Shown piece by piece: positions 38,690 through 45,540 of a stretch of DNA of 45,540 bases. Source of the DNA: Planctomycetaceae bacterium (GTDB lineage Bacteria; Planctomycetota; Planctomycetia; Pirellulales; PNKZ01); NCBI GenBank assembly GCA_016793115.1, contig JAEUIN010000272.1, forward strand, positions 1 through 45,540, read 5' to 3'. The position numbers were made by a program, and so were the translations under genes. How positions within the stretch are numbered: the first letter of the stretch is position 1; every line of letters begins with the position of its first letter. The notes under the pieces were generated by a model that did not search any database, was not told where the DNA came from, and worked only from the letters and a program-made list of their open reading frames with translations.

Positions 38690-40171
38690 TTACGGCAACT
38701 CGCCGGCCACGGATTTCTCATCGCGGCCAGATTCTGGTGTGAGCTGCTTCTCGATGGAAAACCCTAAGGCCCGCAGTTTGGCCCGCAACGTCGTTCGCGA
38801 AATGCCGAGCACTTCGGCGGCCAAGAGTTGGCTGCCTTGGGTCTTGCGCAACACGGCGTTCATCAGCAGCCGGTCGAGTTCGGCATGGACGTGCCGGTAG
38901 ATGTCCTGGTTCCCCTCGTCGTAAAGTCGATCGACGAGCGCCGCGACCTCGAGCGCCGACTCGTCGGGCAGCGGGGCCGGCTCCGTCTGCTCCCCCTCGA
39001 CCGGTAACCGGCACGCTTCCGGAAAACAGTCGATCGTCAGCACTTCGCCGGCCGAATGCAAAATGGCGCTTTTCACCGCGCTTTGCAATTCGCGCACGTT
39101 GCCCGGCCAAGAGTGGCGATGCAGGTATCGCATCGCTTCGGGATCGACCGAACGCACCGAACGCCCCAGCTCGCGATTAAACGAGCGAATGAAGTGGTCG
39201 ATCAAGAGCGGCAAGTCGTCCATCCGCTCGCGCAGCGGCGGAATGCGGATGATGAACACGTTCAGCCGGTAATACAGGTCTTGCCGGAACAACCCTTGCT
39301 CGACGAGCGCTTCGAGATCTTTGTTCGTCGCCGCGATGAGCCGCACGTCGGACGTCAGCGTTTCGTTGCCGCCGACGCGTTCGAACGTCCGCTCTTGCAG
39401 CACGCGCAGCAGCTTCGCTTGCGTCGCGGTGCTCATGTCGCCGATTTCGTCGAGAAACAGCGTGCCGCCGTCGGCCTGCTCGAATTTCCCGATGCGGGTC
39501 CGCTCGGCGCCGGTAAACGCTCCCCGCTCATGGCCGAACATTTCGCTCTCGAGCAACGCGTCGGGGATCGCGGCCGCGTTGACGGGCAAAAACGGCAAGT
39601 GGTTGCGACGGCTGTGCTGGTAAATGGCCCGCGCCACCAACTCTTTGCCGGTGCCGCTCTCGCCTTGAATCAACACCGTCACGTCTTGCGGCGCCACACG
39701 GCCGATCGATTTATAAACCTGCTGCATCGCCGGCGAGCGGCCGATCAGCGGCTCCACGTCGTCCGTGGCCACGAGCGTGTTGTCGAACGCCACGGTCACG
39801 TTGTTCAACCGGCTCAGTTCGAGCGCGCGGCAAACCGTATCCGTCAACTGGTTCAGATCGACCGGCTTCACCAGATAGTCGAAGGCCCCTTGCTTGGTCG
39901 CTTCGATGGCCGTTTTCGTCGTCGAATACGCGGTGATGATCACGACCGGCAACCGCGGGTCGATCTTCCGCATATCGCGAAAGGCGTCGAGCCCAAGCCG
40001 ATCGGGCAGATGAACGTCGAGCAGCACGACGTCCGGCCGGCGCGTGCGCACCGTTTCCACGGCGTCGCCCGCGTTGTCGACGGCGATCACCTCGGTAAAC
40101 AGGTGCTGCAAGCTCGTCTGCAGCGAGTAGCGAATGTTCGGTTCGTCGTCGACGATCAAAAGCAGCGACAT
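38690..40171 (-). CDS. Sigma-54-dependent response regulator (NtrC family)
   Basis: A 493-residue activator. The receiver domain (1-120) has the acidic pair Asp8-Asp9, phospho-acceptor Asp52 (VLLDVHLPD) and Lys102 region. The AAA+ domain has Walker A GESGTGKE, the sigma-54 contact loop GAFTGA (intact), Walker B GGTLFLDEIGDM, and the arginine-finger region. The C-terminal Fis-type HTH is in TQGSQLLAAEVLGISRTTLRAKL. It therefore should open sigma-54 promoters when phosphorylated. The histidine kinase gene precedes it by 26 bases and is its likely partner. Its targets are not evident here. Confidence 0.96.
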   Translation of the reverse strand: MSLLLIVDDEPNIRYSLQTSLQHLFTEVIAVDNAGDAVETVRTRRPDVVLLDVHLPDRLGLDAFRDMRKIDPRLPVVIITAYSTTKTAIEATKQGAFDYLVKPVDLNQLTDTVCRALELSRLNNVTVAFDNTLVATDDVEPLIGRSPAMQQVYKSIGRVAPQDVTVLIQGESGTGKELVARAIYQHSRRNHLPFLPVNAAAIPDALLESEMFGHERGAFTGAERTRIGKFEQADGGTLFLDEIGDMSTATQAKLLRVLQERTFERVGGNETLTSDVRLIAATNKDLEALVEQGLFRQDLYYRLNVFIIRIPPLRERMDDLPLLIDHFIRSFNRELGRSVRSVDPEAMRYLHRHSWPGNVRELQSAVKSAILHSAGEVLTIDCFPEACRLPVEGEQTEPAPLPDESALEVAALVDRLYDEGNQDIYRHVHAELDRLLMNAVLRKTQGSQLLAAEVLGISRTTLRAKLRALGFSIEKQLTPESGRDEKSVAGELP

Positions 40172-40197
40172 GCGGCGTCACAAAGCGAGTGGGGTGA

Positions 40198-41733
40198 TCA
40201 AAGACCGGCCGACGCCAAAACGGGCGCTTCCGCCGCGGGCGCCGGGCGCGGCGCTTCGATGGGTAAATACACGCGAAACAGCGCGCCCCCCTCGGGACGA
40301 TTTTCCGCTTCCAGTCGGCCGCCGTGGGCGTCGACGATCTGCCGTGAGATCGAAAGCCCCAGCCCGAGCCCCGTGTCTTTCGTGCTGACGAACGGCGCGA
40401 AAATGTCGACGTCGGCGTCTTTCGGCAGGCCGGCCCCTTCGTCGAGAATCTCCAGCGTGTAACCGCCGCCGGCCGAGCGGTCGGCGTCGCCCGCGAAGCG
40501 CAACACCACCTGCTGTCCGGCGATCGAGGCATCGAGCGCGTTGAGCAGCACGTTCAGCAATACCTGCCGCAACTGCGAAGGATCGCCCTGCACGATGCGT
40601 TTCCCGGCAGGCGCTTTATACTCCAGCCGCACGGCCCGCCGCCGGTACCGGTCGGCCATCAGTTCCACGCACCGCCCGACGACGTCGGCCAGATCGATCT
40701 CCGAGAACTTCGCCTGCGGCGGGCGGGCATATTCCAAAATCGCCGTCACCACTTTTTCCAACCGCTCGATTTCCTCGGCCAAAATCTCCAAATCGCGCGG
40801 CCCCATCGTCGACCCGGTGCCGATTCGCTGCTGGGCCGATTGCACCAAGAGTTTCATCGAGGTGAGCGGGTTGCGCAACTCGTGGGCCATACCGGCGGCG
40901 AGTTGGCCGGCCGCGGCCAACTGTTCCGAACGCTCGGCCCGCTTCTGCGAGGCCCGCATTTGTTCGATGACGTCGCCGATCTGTTCCCCCATCTGATGCA
41001 CGACTTCGGGCAATTCGTCGAACCGCCAATGGGTTTGCACGGTGAGCGGCCCGACCGCCTCGTTGAGCTGTCCGGCCGCGTTTTTGATCGGCACGCTCAA
41101 CTGCACGAGCGAGCGGCCGATGCCGCGGGCCACGGCCAACCCGTAGAGCACGCCGGTCGTCGCCCCGCAAATGGCCAAAATGGTCATCGTCAACACGAGC
41201 AACTGCGCGAACTGCTCGGTCCGCTCCAGCCCCATCTGCATGTAATACTGCTTAAGCTCAAAATACTCCTGGGTGGGCACAATCAAGTCGTTCTGCAACA
41301 CGTCGAGCAGGTCGATCACCTGCTGGCGCTTGGCCGGCAAGAGCGTGCTCTTTCTCAGCTCCGTGAACAACTCGTCGACTTTCGTCTCGCCTTCGCGAAT
41401 CCGCGCGATCAACTCTTTGCCGCGGTCCGTCACGACCAGGGTTTCCGCGTCGTCGGTGAACCGCACCGAGTCGCTGCGCAGCTTGCGGGCCTCTTCGATA
41501 TACGTGGTGTCTCCCTTGAGCAAAAACTCGCGGAGATAGAACCGCACGTCGCGCTCCGCGACGAATAGGTTTTGCAGAGCGTTGAAGCCGGCGAACTGCC
41601 GGGCCAGATAATCGGAGCGGGCGCGATACTCACGATGCACATACACGGCGGCCGAGGCCCCGAGCACGAGCACCACCGTGCCGACGATGACGATCGGCAA
41701 CGTCATCCGCCAACCCAAACTCTTGATACTCAC
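40198..41733 (-). CDS. Membrane sensor histidine kinase (NtrB/AtoS-like)
   Basis: A 511-residue kinase. Two transmembrane helices (about 11-32 and 176-200) bracket a helical extracytoplasmic region of about 140 residues resembling a CHASE3/four-helix sensor. A HAMP-like stretch and coiled coil lead to the phospho-acceptor His284 in MAHELRNPL. The ATPase domain has the N box (LLNVLLNALDAS), G1 (EILDEGAGLP) and G2 (STKDTGLGLGLS). The GTG start has GAGG 7 bases upstream. It pairs with the downstream NtrC-type regulator. The signal is unknown. Confidence 0.94.
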   Translation of the reverse strand: MSIKSLGWRMTLPIVIVGTVVLVLGASAAVYVHREYRARSDYLARQFAGFNALQNLFVAERDVRFYLREFLLKGDTTYIEEARKLRSDSVRFTDDAETLVVTDRGKELIARIREGETKVDELFTELRKSTLLPAKRQQVIDLLDVLQNDLIVPTQEYFELKQYYMQMGLERTEQFAQLLVLTMTILAICGATTGVLYGLAVARGIGRSLVQLSVPIKNAAGQLNEAVGPLTVQTHWRFDELPEVVHQMGEQIGDVIEQMRASQKRAERSEQLAAAGQLAAGMAHELRNPLTSMKLLVQSAQQRIGTGSTMGPRDLEILAEEIERLEKVVTAILEYARPPQAKFSEIDLADVVGRCVELMADRYRRRAVRLEYKAPAGKRIVQGDPSQLRQVLLNVLLNALDASIAGQQVVLRFAGDADRSAGGGYTLEILDEGAGLPKDADVDIFAPFVSTKDTGLGLGLSISRQIVDAHGGRLEAENRPEGGALFRVYLPIEAPRPAPAAEAPVLASAGL

Positions 41734-41928
41734 GAGACGACCTCAGCGGGGGACTAGACGGCCGGAAACGACCGCGGCCTATGAGATTTTCGGCCGGCCG
41801 ACGCACGAACTAGCGGCTCGACTCCCCGTTCCCAGGTCTCTCCGGTCGCCGAACGATCACCACCGATTATCGACTCCCGGTGGGATACGTCAATGATTTT
41901 CGATGAATCGCCGACCTCGCAGCCAATG

Positions 41929-41964
41929 AAAAAGGCGACGCAGAACCGTTCGGCTCGCGTCGCC
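41929..41964 (-). terminator. Intrinsic terminator of the YYAP-repeat gene
   Basis: On the minus strand GGCGACGC and GCGTCGCC (8-bp perfect stem, 15-base loop) are followed at once by TTTTTC. It lies about 30 bases after the stop codon. Confidence 0.82.
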
Positions 41965-41995
41965 CGTCGTGATTTCCTTCGTTGCGAACTCGCCC

Positions 41996-42484
41996 TTACG
42001 GCGTGATCGCCTTGAAAAAATTCCGCACCGGCTCATACGGGTAGTAAACCTTGGAACGCACGACCGGCGCGCGGCCGACGACGACCGGAGCGGCGACCGC
42101 GGTCGGAGCGTAGTATGTCGTCACGGGCGTGGCCGTCACGGTCGGGGCGTAGTAGGTCGTGGTCGGAGCATAGTAAGTGGTCGTCGGCGTGTAGTACGAC
42201 GTGACCGGAGTCGCCACCGACGGGGCGTAATACGTGACCGCCGGAGCCGGCGCGGTCACCACCGCCGGAGCCGGAGCGTAGTACGACGTCGTCGCCACGG
42301 CCGACGGCGCGTAGTAGGTCGTCACAGGGGCCGGGGCGACGACCGGCGCGCCGGCGTAGTACACCACGCGCTGCTGCACGACCGGCGACGGCGAAAGGAC
42401 CAAGTCCGCGGCCGACGCCGAGTTGACACCGCCGAGCACGACGGCCCCGCACAACAAGCCCCAACCGATAATGAACGTTTTCAT
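41996..42484 (-). CDS. Exported low-complexity protein with YYAP repeats
   Basis: A 162-residue protein with a signal peptide (MKTFIIGWGLLCGAVVLGG, cleavage near ASA). About eight repeats of Thr/Ser/Val-Tyr-Tyr-Ala/Thr-Pro are separated by Pro/Ala/Val/Thr spacers (about 40-135). The end, VRSKVYYPYEPVRNFFKAITP, is a non-repetitive cap. There are no cysteines in the mature chain. Tyr/Pro-rich repeats of this kind suggest a structural, adhesive or cross-linkable cell-surface protein, by analogy only. The gene stands alone with a good promoter, a 5' UTR hairpin and an intrinsic terminator, which suggests strong expression. Confidence 0.82.
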   Translation of the reverse strand: MKTFIIGWGLLCGAVVLGGVNSASAADLVLSPSPVVQQRVVYYAGAPVVAPAPVTTYYAPSAVATTSYYAPAPAVVTAPAPAVTYYAPSVATPVTSYYTPTTTYYAPTTTYYAPTVTATPVTTYYAPTAVAAPVVVGRAPVVRSKVYYPYEPVRNFFKAITP

Positions 42485-42517
42485 GACCTCATTCCTTCTT
42501 CAGCAGGCGGATACGGC

Positions 42518-42540
42518 AACTCGCGGTGAATTCGCGAGTT
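42518..42540 (-). promoter_or_regulatory. 5' UTR hairpin of the YYAP-repeat gene
   Basis: AACTCGCG (42518-42525) and its exact inverse CGCGAGTT (42533-42540) flank a 7-base loop between the predicted transcription start and the ATG. Such hairpins often stabilise mRNA 5' ends. A regulator site is also possible. Confidence 0.55.
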
Positions 42541-42558
42541 TCTCCCCTCCGCCCGTCA

Positions 42559-42586
42559 ACTATATCTTACATACGCTTGCGGACAA
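42559..42586 (-). promoter_or_regulatory. Promoter of the YYAP-repeat gene
   Basis: On the minus strand TTGTCC, a 16-base spacer and TATAGT match sigma-70-type boxes (4/6 and 5/6), predicting a start about 65-70 bases before the ATG. The rest of the divergent gap to the NYN gene (42587-42791) shows no clear plus-strand promoter. Confidence 0.6.
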
Positions 42587-42791
42587 CCGCCGCACGCGAA
42601 GCGTACTGAAAACGGCGCGCCGCAACGGCGTAACCTGCGGAACCTTGTGAATTGGCGTAGCCGCTGCGGCTTGTTTTCTGCGAAAACGGCTCTTTGCTGC
42701 CCGACGACGACAGTGTGGCGATTCGGCAACAGGGCCGACCTCGCCGGCCGCTGCGAACGGCCGCCGGCAACGTACTGATCAGCTCCCGCCC

Positions 42792-43400
42792 ATGCCTCTG
42801 CTCATCGACGGCTACAACCTGATGTACGCGGCCGGCATCACGGCCGACATCCCGGCTTCGTCGCGCCGCCGCGGCTCGCTGGAGCGCTCGCGGATGGCGC
42901 TCGTCGAATTCATCGCCGCGCAACTCGACTTGGCCGAGCGCCGCACGACGACCATCGTGTTCGACGCCGCCGGCGCGCCTCCCGGCTTGCCCCACACGCT
43001 CCACCATGAAGAAATCACGATCCGCTTCGCCAAGGGCTACTCCAACGCCGACGAACTCCTGGAAGACCTGATCGACGAGCACAACGATCCGCGCCGACTG
43101 ACCGTCGTCTCGAGCGACCATCGCGTGCAGCGGGCCGCGAAGCGCCGGAAGGCCGCGGCCGTCGATAGCGACGTCTGGTACGAACAGATTCGGCAGCGCC
43201 GCCGTGAAGCCGCGCGCCGCGAGCGCGCTCAGCTCGACGAAGCCAAGCCGAGCCCGCCGGTCGGCGACGCCGAAGTCGCCTTCTGGCTCAACCGCGTGCT
43301 CGACGATCGCCCCGCGCGGCCCGACGACGCCTGGCCCGACCTCTTCCCGCCCGGCTTCGCCGACGACGTCGTCGACAAAGACGCCGACGAGGATTCTTAG
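42792..43400 (+). CDS. NYN/YacP-type (Rae1-like) ribonuclease
   Basis: A 202-residue protein with a PIN-like NYN nuclease domain. The first acidic block is LLIDGYNLMY, followed by TTIVFDAAGAPPG, NADELLEDLIDEHNDPRR and VVSSDHRVQRAAKRRKA, which supply the Asp cluster expected of a metal-dependent nuclease. The C-terminus has a basic coiled helix (REAARRERAQ), then an acidic end. Bacillus Rae1 of this family cuts ribosome-associated mRNA, which makes a translation-linked RNase role plausible but unproven here. Confidence 0.88.
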   Translation: MPLLIDGYNLMYAAGITADIPASSRRRGSLERSRMALVEFIAAQLDLAERRTTTIVFDAAGAPPGLPHTLHHEEITIRFAKGYSNADELLEDLIDEHNDPRRLTVVSSDHRVQRAAKRRKAAAVDSDVWYEQIRQRRREAARRERAQLDEAKPSPPVGDAEVAFWLNRVLDDRPARPDDAWPDLFPPGFADDVVDKDADEDS

Positions 43401-43430
43401 TTCACGGATTCATTGAGTGCATAGTCCAAC

Positions 43431-43508
43431 GGGTGCCGCTGGTGGCTCGCCCACCAGTGCCTCATTTCTCGTTTCGCCCTGGTGGGCAAGCCATCTGTAT
43501 TCAGGCAC
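43431..43508. repeat. Palindrome doublet (REPIN-like, family A copy 2)
   Basis: CTGGTGG-CTCGC-CCACCAG (43439-43457) is followed by an inverted, partly decayed partner, CTGGTGGGCAAGCCATCTG (43479-43497). Outer arms GTGCC and GGCAC (43433 and 43504) close the element. It has the same two-hairpin architecture as 3802-3870. Confidence 0.75.
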
Positions 43509-43623
43509 GGGTGATGAAGCAGCGCACGGCAACTGCAACTCGGCGGCCGTTCGGTTAAGATTTGGCGCTCGATGCGCCGGTTTTTCCGACCGGCCGCGAG
43601 CGTTTCTCTGCGGAGCTTCGGTC

Positions 43624-44073
43624 ATGCGTCTGTTCTCATCCTTCGTCGTCGTTCTCGCGTCCGCCGCGCTGCTCACCGCCGCCCCCGCCGATAATCGGGT
43701 CGAGCTCCCCGATGAAATGGTCGGCGTCTGGGAAACCGTCTCGGTCGTCGAAAATGGGATCCCCGGCAATCAAGTTTACAAATTCGATCAGCGCAAAGAC
43801 GGCACTTACACGCTCTGGATCGACGGCGAATTCACCGGCCGCGGCGTGGCCCGCTTCCATGCCGATACCGTGCCCCGCACCTACGAATACTGGTTCACCG
43901 AACTCCCCGTGAATCCCGACTACGTCGGCCAAGTGCATCTCGGCATCTACAAGGTCGACGGCGACACCTACACCGAATGCTACGCCCTGCCGGGCGAACC
44001 GCGACCGACCAAGTTCGAGTCGCCGGCCCTCTCGCCGCACACGCTCTCCGTCTACAAACGCGTCCGCAAGTGA
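43624..44073 (+). CDS. Secreted TIGR03067-type protein
   Basis: A 149-residue protein with a signal peptide (MRLFSSFVVVLASAALLTA, cleavage near APA). The mature chain has the lipocalin-like pattern of the TIGR03067 domain found mainly in planctomycetes: DEMVGVWETVSVVENGIP, a central beta region, GIYKVDGDTYTECYALPGE, RPTKFESP, and a final LSVYKRVRK. The function of the domain is unknown. A GGAG box lies about 9 bases before the ATG. It starts 52 bases before the GH5 gene on the same strand and may share its transcript. Confidence 0.85.
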   Translation: MRLFSSFVVVLASAALLTAAPADNRVELPDEMVGVWETVSVVENGIPGNQVYKFDQRKDGTYTLWIDGEFTGRGVARFHADTVPRTYEYWFTELPVNPDYVGQVHLGIYKVDGDTYTECYALPGEPRPTKFESPALSPHTLSVYKRVRK

Positions 44074-44125
44074 TCGCCGCGAGTTCGTCTTCCGTCGCCG
44101 AACCTCTTCCTACCCGAAAGTCGCC

Positions 44126-45160
44126 ATGCGCCGTTGTCTGCTCGCATTCCTGTTCTGCGCCGCCTCGTTGTACGCCGGCGAAACCTTCACCGCCGAATCT
44201 CCGCCGACCGCGTCGCAACGCCTCTCCGTGCAAGGCAATCAACTCCTCTTCGCGGGCAAGCCGATTCGGCTGCGCGGCGTCGCCGTCGGCGATCCCATTC
44301 AAAGCCGGCAAGATCGCCCGGCGGCCGACGACTACGCGACCATCCGCCGTGATTGGCACGCCAACGTCGTTCGCATCGCGATCCATCCCATGTACTGGAA
44401 GACGCTGCCGCACGACCAAGTGCTCGCCCGGCTGGCCGAAGACGTCGACGCCGCGCTCGCCGCCGGGCTGTTCGTCATCATCGAATACAAAGTCATCGGC
44501 TGGCCCGACGGCCGCTTCGAAGTTCCCACCTGGGGCGGGCCCGAGGTCGCCGACATTTACAACTCCAGCTTCGCGCTCGCCACGTCGTTTTGGGACGCCG
44601 TCGCCGCGAAGTATTCGGCCGACGGCCGCGTGCTCTTCGAACTCTGGAACGAAGCGATCTACTCCAAGGAAGACTGGCGGCCGGAAATCGGCCAGAAGTG
44701 GGCCGAGTTGAAGCCGTATCACGAAAAGCTGCTCGCCGTCGTCCGCAAGCACGGCGACAACGTCGTGATCGTCTCCAGCAACGAGTGGAGCCATCGCCTG
44801 ACCGGCGTGAAGCACGATCTGCTCGCCGGCGAGAACGTCGCCTACGCCTGGCACATCTACGCCGGCCACGGCCAAAATGATCCGCAAAACTGGGCCGCGG
44901 CGCTCGACGACTTGCAAACGGTCGCGCCGGTGATCGTCACCGAGTGGGGCTTTCAAGCGAACACCGATCGCCACTACAAGGGCGGAGTGAAGGAGTTCGC
45001 CGAACCGTTCGTCCGCGACTTCCTCGAAGCCAAACAACTCCACAGCACCGCCTGGTGCTGGCACCCGGTGAGCGGCCCGCCGATGCTCGAAAGCGACTGG
45101 CGCACGCCGAACGAATTCGGCAAATTTGTGCGCGACTACCTCACGAAACACAATCCGTAA
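44126..45160 (+). CDS. Secreted glycoside hydrolase family 5 (cellulase-like)
   Basis: A 344-residue exported (beta/alpha)8 enzyme. The signal peptide is MRRCLLAFLFCAASLYAGE. The acid/base Glu176 is in LFELWNEAIYS and the nucleophile Glu273 in VIVTEWGF. NVVRIAIHP and AYAWHIYAGHG are also typical of GH5 clan A. It should cleave beta-1,4-glucan or mannan type bonds outside the cytoplasm. No carbohydrate-binding module is attached. It is preceded on the same strand by the TIGR03067-type gene. Confidence 0.92.
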   Translation: MRRCLLAFLFCAASLYAGETFTAESPPTASQRLSVQGNQLLFAGKPIRLRGVAVGDPIQSRQDRPAADDYATIRRDWHANVVRIAIHPMYWKTLPHDQVLARLAEDVDAALAAGLFVIIEYKVIGWPDGRFEVPTWGGPEVADIYNSSFALATSFWDAVAAKYSADGRVLFELWNEAIYSKEDWRPEIGQKWAELKPYHEKLLAVVRKHGDNVVIVSSNEWSHRLTGVKHDLLAGENVAYAWHIYAGHGQNDPQNWAAALDDLQTVAPVIVTEWGFQANTDRHYKGGVKEFAEPFVRDFLEAKQLHSTAWCWHPVSGPPMLESDWRTPNEFGKFVRDYLTKHNP

Positions 45161-45199
45161 CGTTCCCTCCCGTCTTCCCAAGCGATTTCGTAAGTTGAC

Positions 45200-45282
45200 G
45201 GGAGGGCGAGGCTCCCGCCGAGCCGCTTCTCGACGGCAGGCACACACGAATCCAGACGGCTCGGCGGGAGCCTCGCCCTCCC
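45200..45282. repeat. Palindrome doublet with perfect 26-bp arms (family E)
   Basis: The 26-base arm 45200-45225 (starting GGGAGGGCGAGG) is the exact inverse of 45257-45282, with a 31-base spacer. Each arm can fold by itself (GGGAG / CTCCC). It lies after the GH5 gene. The following stretch, 45290-45345, is G-rich (GGGAGAGGGGCAGGGGTGAG) and looks like part of another dispersed repeat. Confidence 0.85.
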
Positions 45283-45456
45283 ATTGAAAAATGCGCCCTA
45301 ATGCCTTCGCGTCAGGGAGAGGGGCAGGGGTGAGGGTGAGAAGTTTCCGCTTTTCCTTGTCGCCAAGTTGCCCGACAATCGAGGACGCTCGAGTTGTCGA
45401 ACACGAAGAATGAAATTGGGCAAAACAAGCCTTTAATCCCTCTTGAGGATTCAGCG

Positions 45457-45540
45457 ATGTCGATGATCGGCAGCTATGTTCGGCTTACTGATGCAGAATT
45501 GCAGTCGCTGCTGAATAACCCCGAAAACCTCGGGCCGTTT
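45457..45540 (+). CDS. DUF1877 (YfbM-like) protein, N-terminus only
   Basis: Twenty-eight codons to the window edge start MSMIGSYVRLTDAELQSLL and continue NNPENLGPF, the usual opening of DUF1877/YfbM proteins. A GAGG box lies 8 bases before the ATG. The family function is unknown. The rest is outside the window. Confidence 0.75.
   Translation, partial: MSMIGSYVRLTDAELQSLLNNPENLGPF

Noticed and set aside
42040..42370. CRISPR-like array suggested by regular repeats
   Set aside because: The repeats are codon-phased Tyr-Tyr-Ala-Pro units inside an open frame with a signal peptide, with unequal spacing and no unique spacers or cas genes.
43560..43580. Sigma-54 promoter resembling TTGGCGC with a GC 10 bases on
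   Set aside because: Only the GG and GC dinucleotides match; the -12 element is poor. A match this weak is expected by chance at this GC content.

Overview
The window reads as a chromosomal segment of a GC-rich member of the Planctomycetota, most likely near the Pirellulales. This is inferred from gene content: a TIGR03067-type secreted protein (a domain found mostly in planctomycetes), secreted NIPSNAP and sialate-esterase proteins, a HAD-UbiA fusion, an endonuclease III-like protein beside rbfA, and many palindromic repeats between genes. No phage, plasmid, transposase or CRISPR gene was seen. Coding is dense on both strands. Nearly all long antisense reading frames are shadows of GC-rich genes.

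Layout. 1-5549 (minus): the complete glycine cleavage set gcvT-gcvH-gcvPA-gcvPB, ending in a LipM-type octanoyl/lipoyl transferase that overlaps gcvPB. This gives the enzyme complex plus a candidate for modifying its lipoyl carrier GcvH. 5895-9691 (minus): two exoribonucleases, RNase R and a YhaM-like OB-HD protein. 9922-11884 (plus): leuA behind what looks like a complete leucine attenuator, with promoter, Leu-rich leader peptide, antiterminator and intrinsic terminator. 11960-13623: a DUF420 membrane protein, tRNA-Leu(UAA), and two small unknown proteins. 13679-19945: an envelope-glycan neighbourhood with a HAD-UbiA-like protein, a methyltransferase, a GT-C-like membrane protein, a GT2 and a sugar-nucleotide epimerase. 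20055-23967: a PilZ membrane protein, a KDG-kinase-like PfkB kinase, an outer-membrane barrel and an isochorismatase-family hydrolase. 24047-30701: HrpB helicase, tandem-NIPSNAP protein, sialate O-acetylesterase, and a Tat-exported polysaccharide pyruvyl transferase-like protein. 31086-37040 (plus): nusA-infB-rbfA and an endonuclease III-like protein with a histone H1-like tail. 37228-41733 (minus): a membrane-anchored agmatine deiminase-like protein and a sigma-54 two-component pair. 41996-45540: a YYAP-repeat exported protein with its own promoter, 5' UTR hairpin and terminator, a NYN/YacP nuclease, a TIGR03067-type protein, a GH5 glycosidase, and the start of a DUF1877 protein.

Two things stand out. 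First, the leuA leader has a 19-codon peptide with seven leucines. Its last codons and stop form one arm of an antiterminator that copies the 3' arm of the intrinsic terminator. Second, at least seven palindrome-doublet elements of about five sequence families lie between genes. They are organised like REPINs, but no RAYT transposase is in the window.
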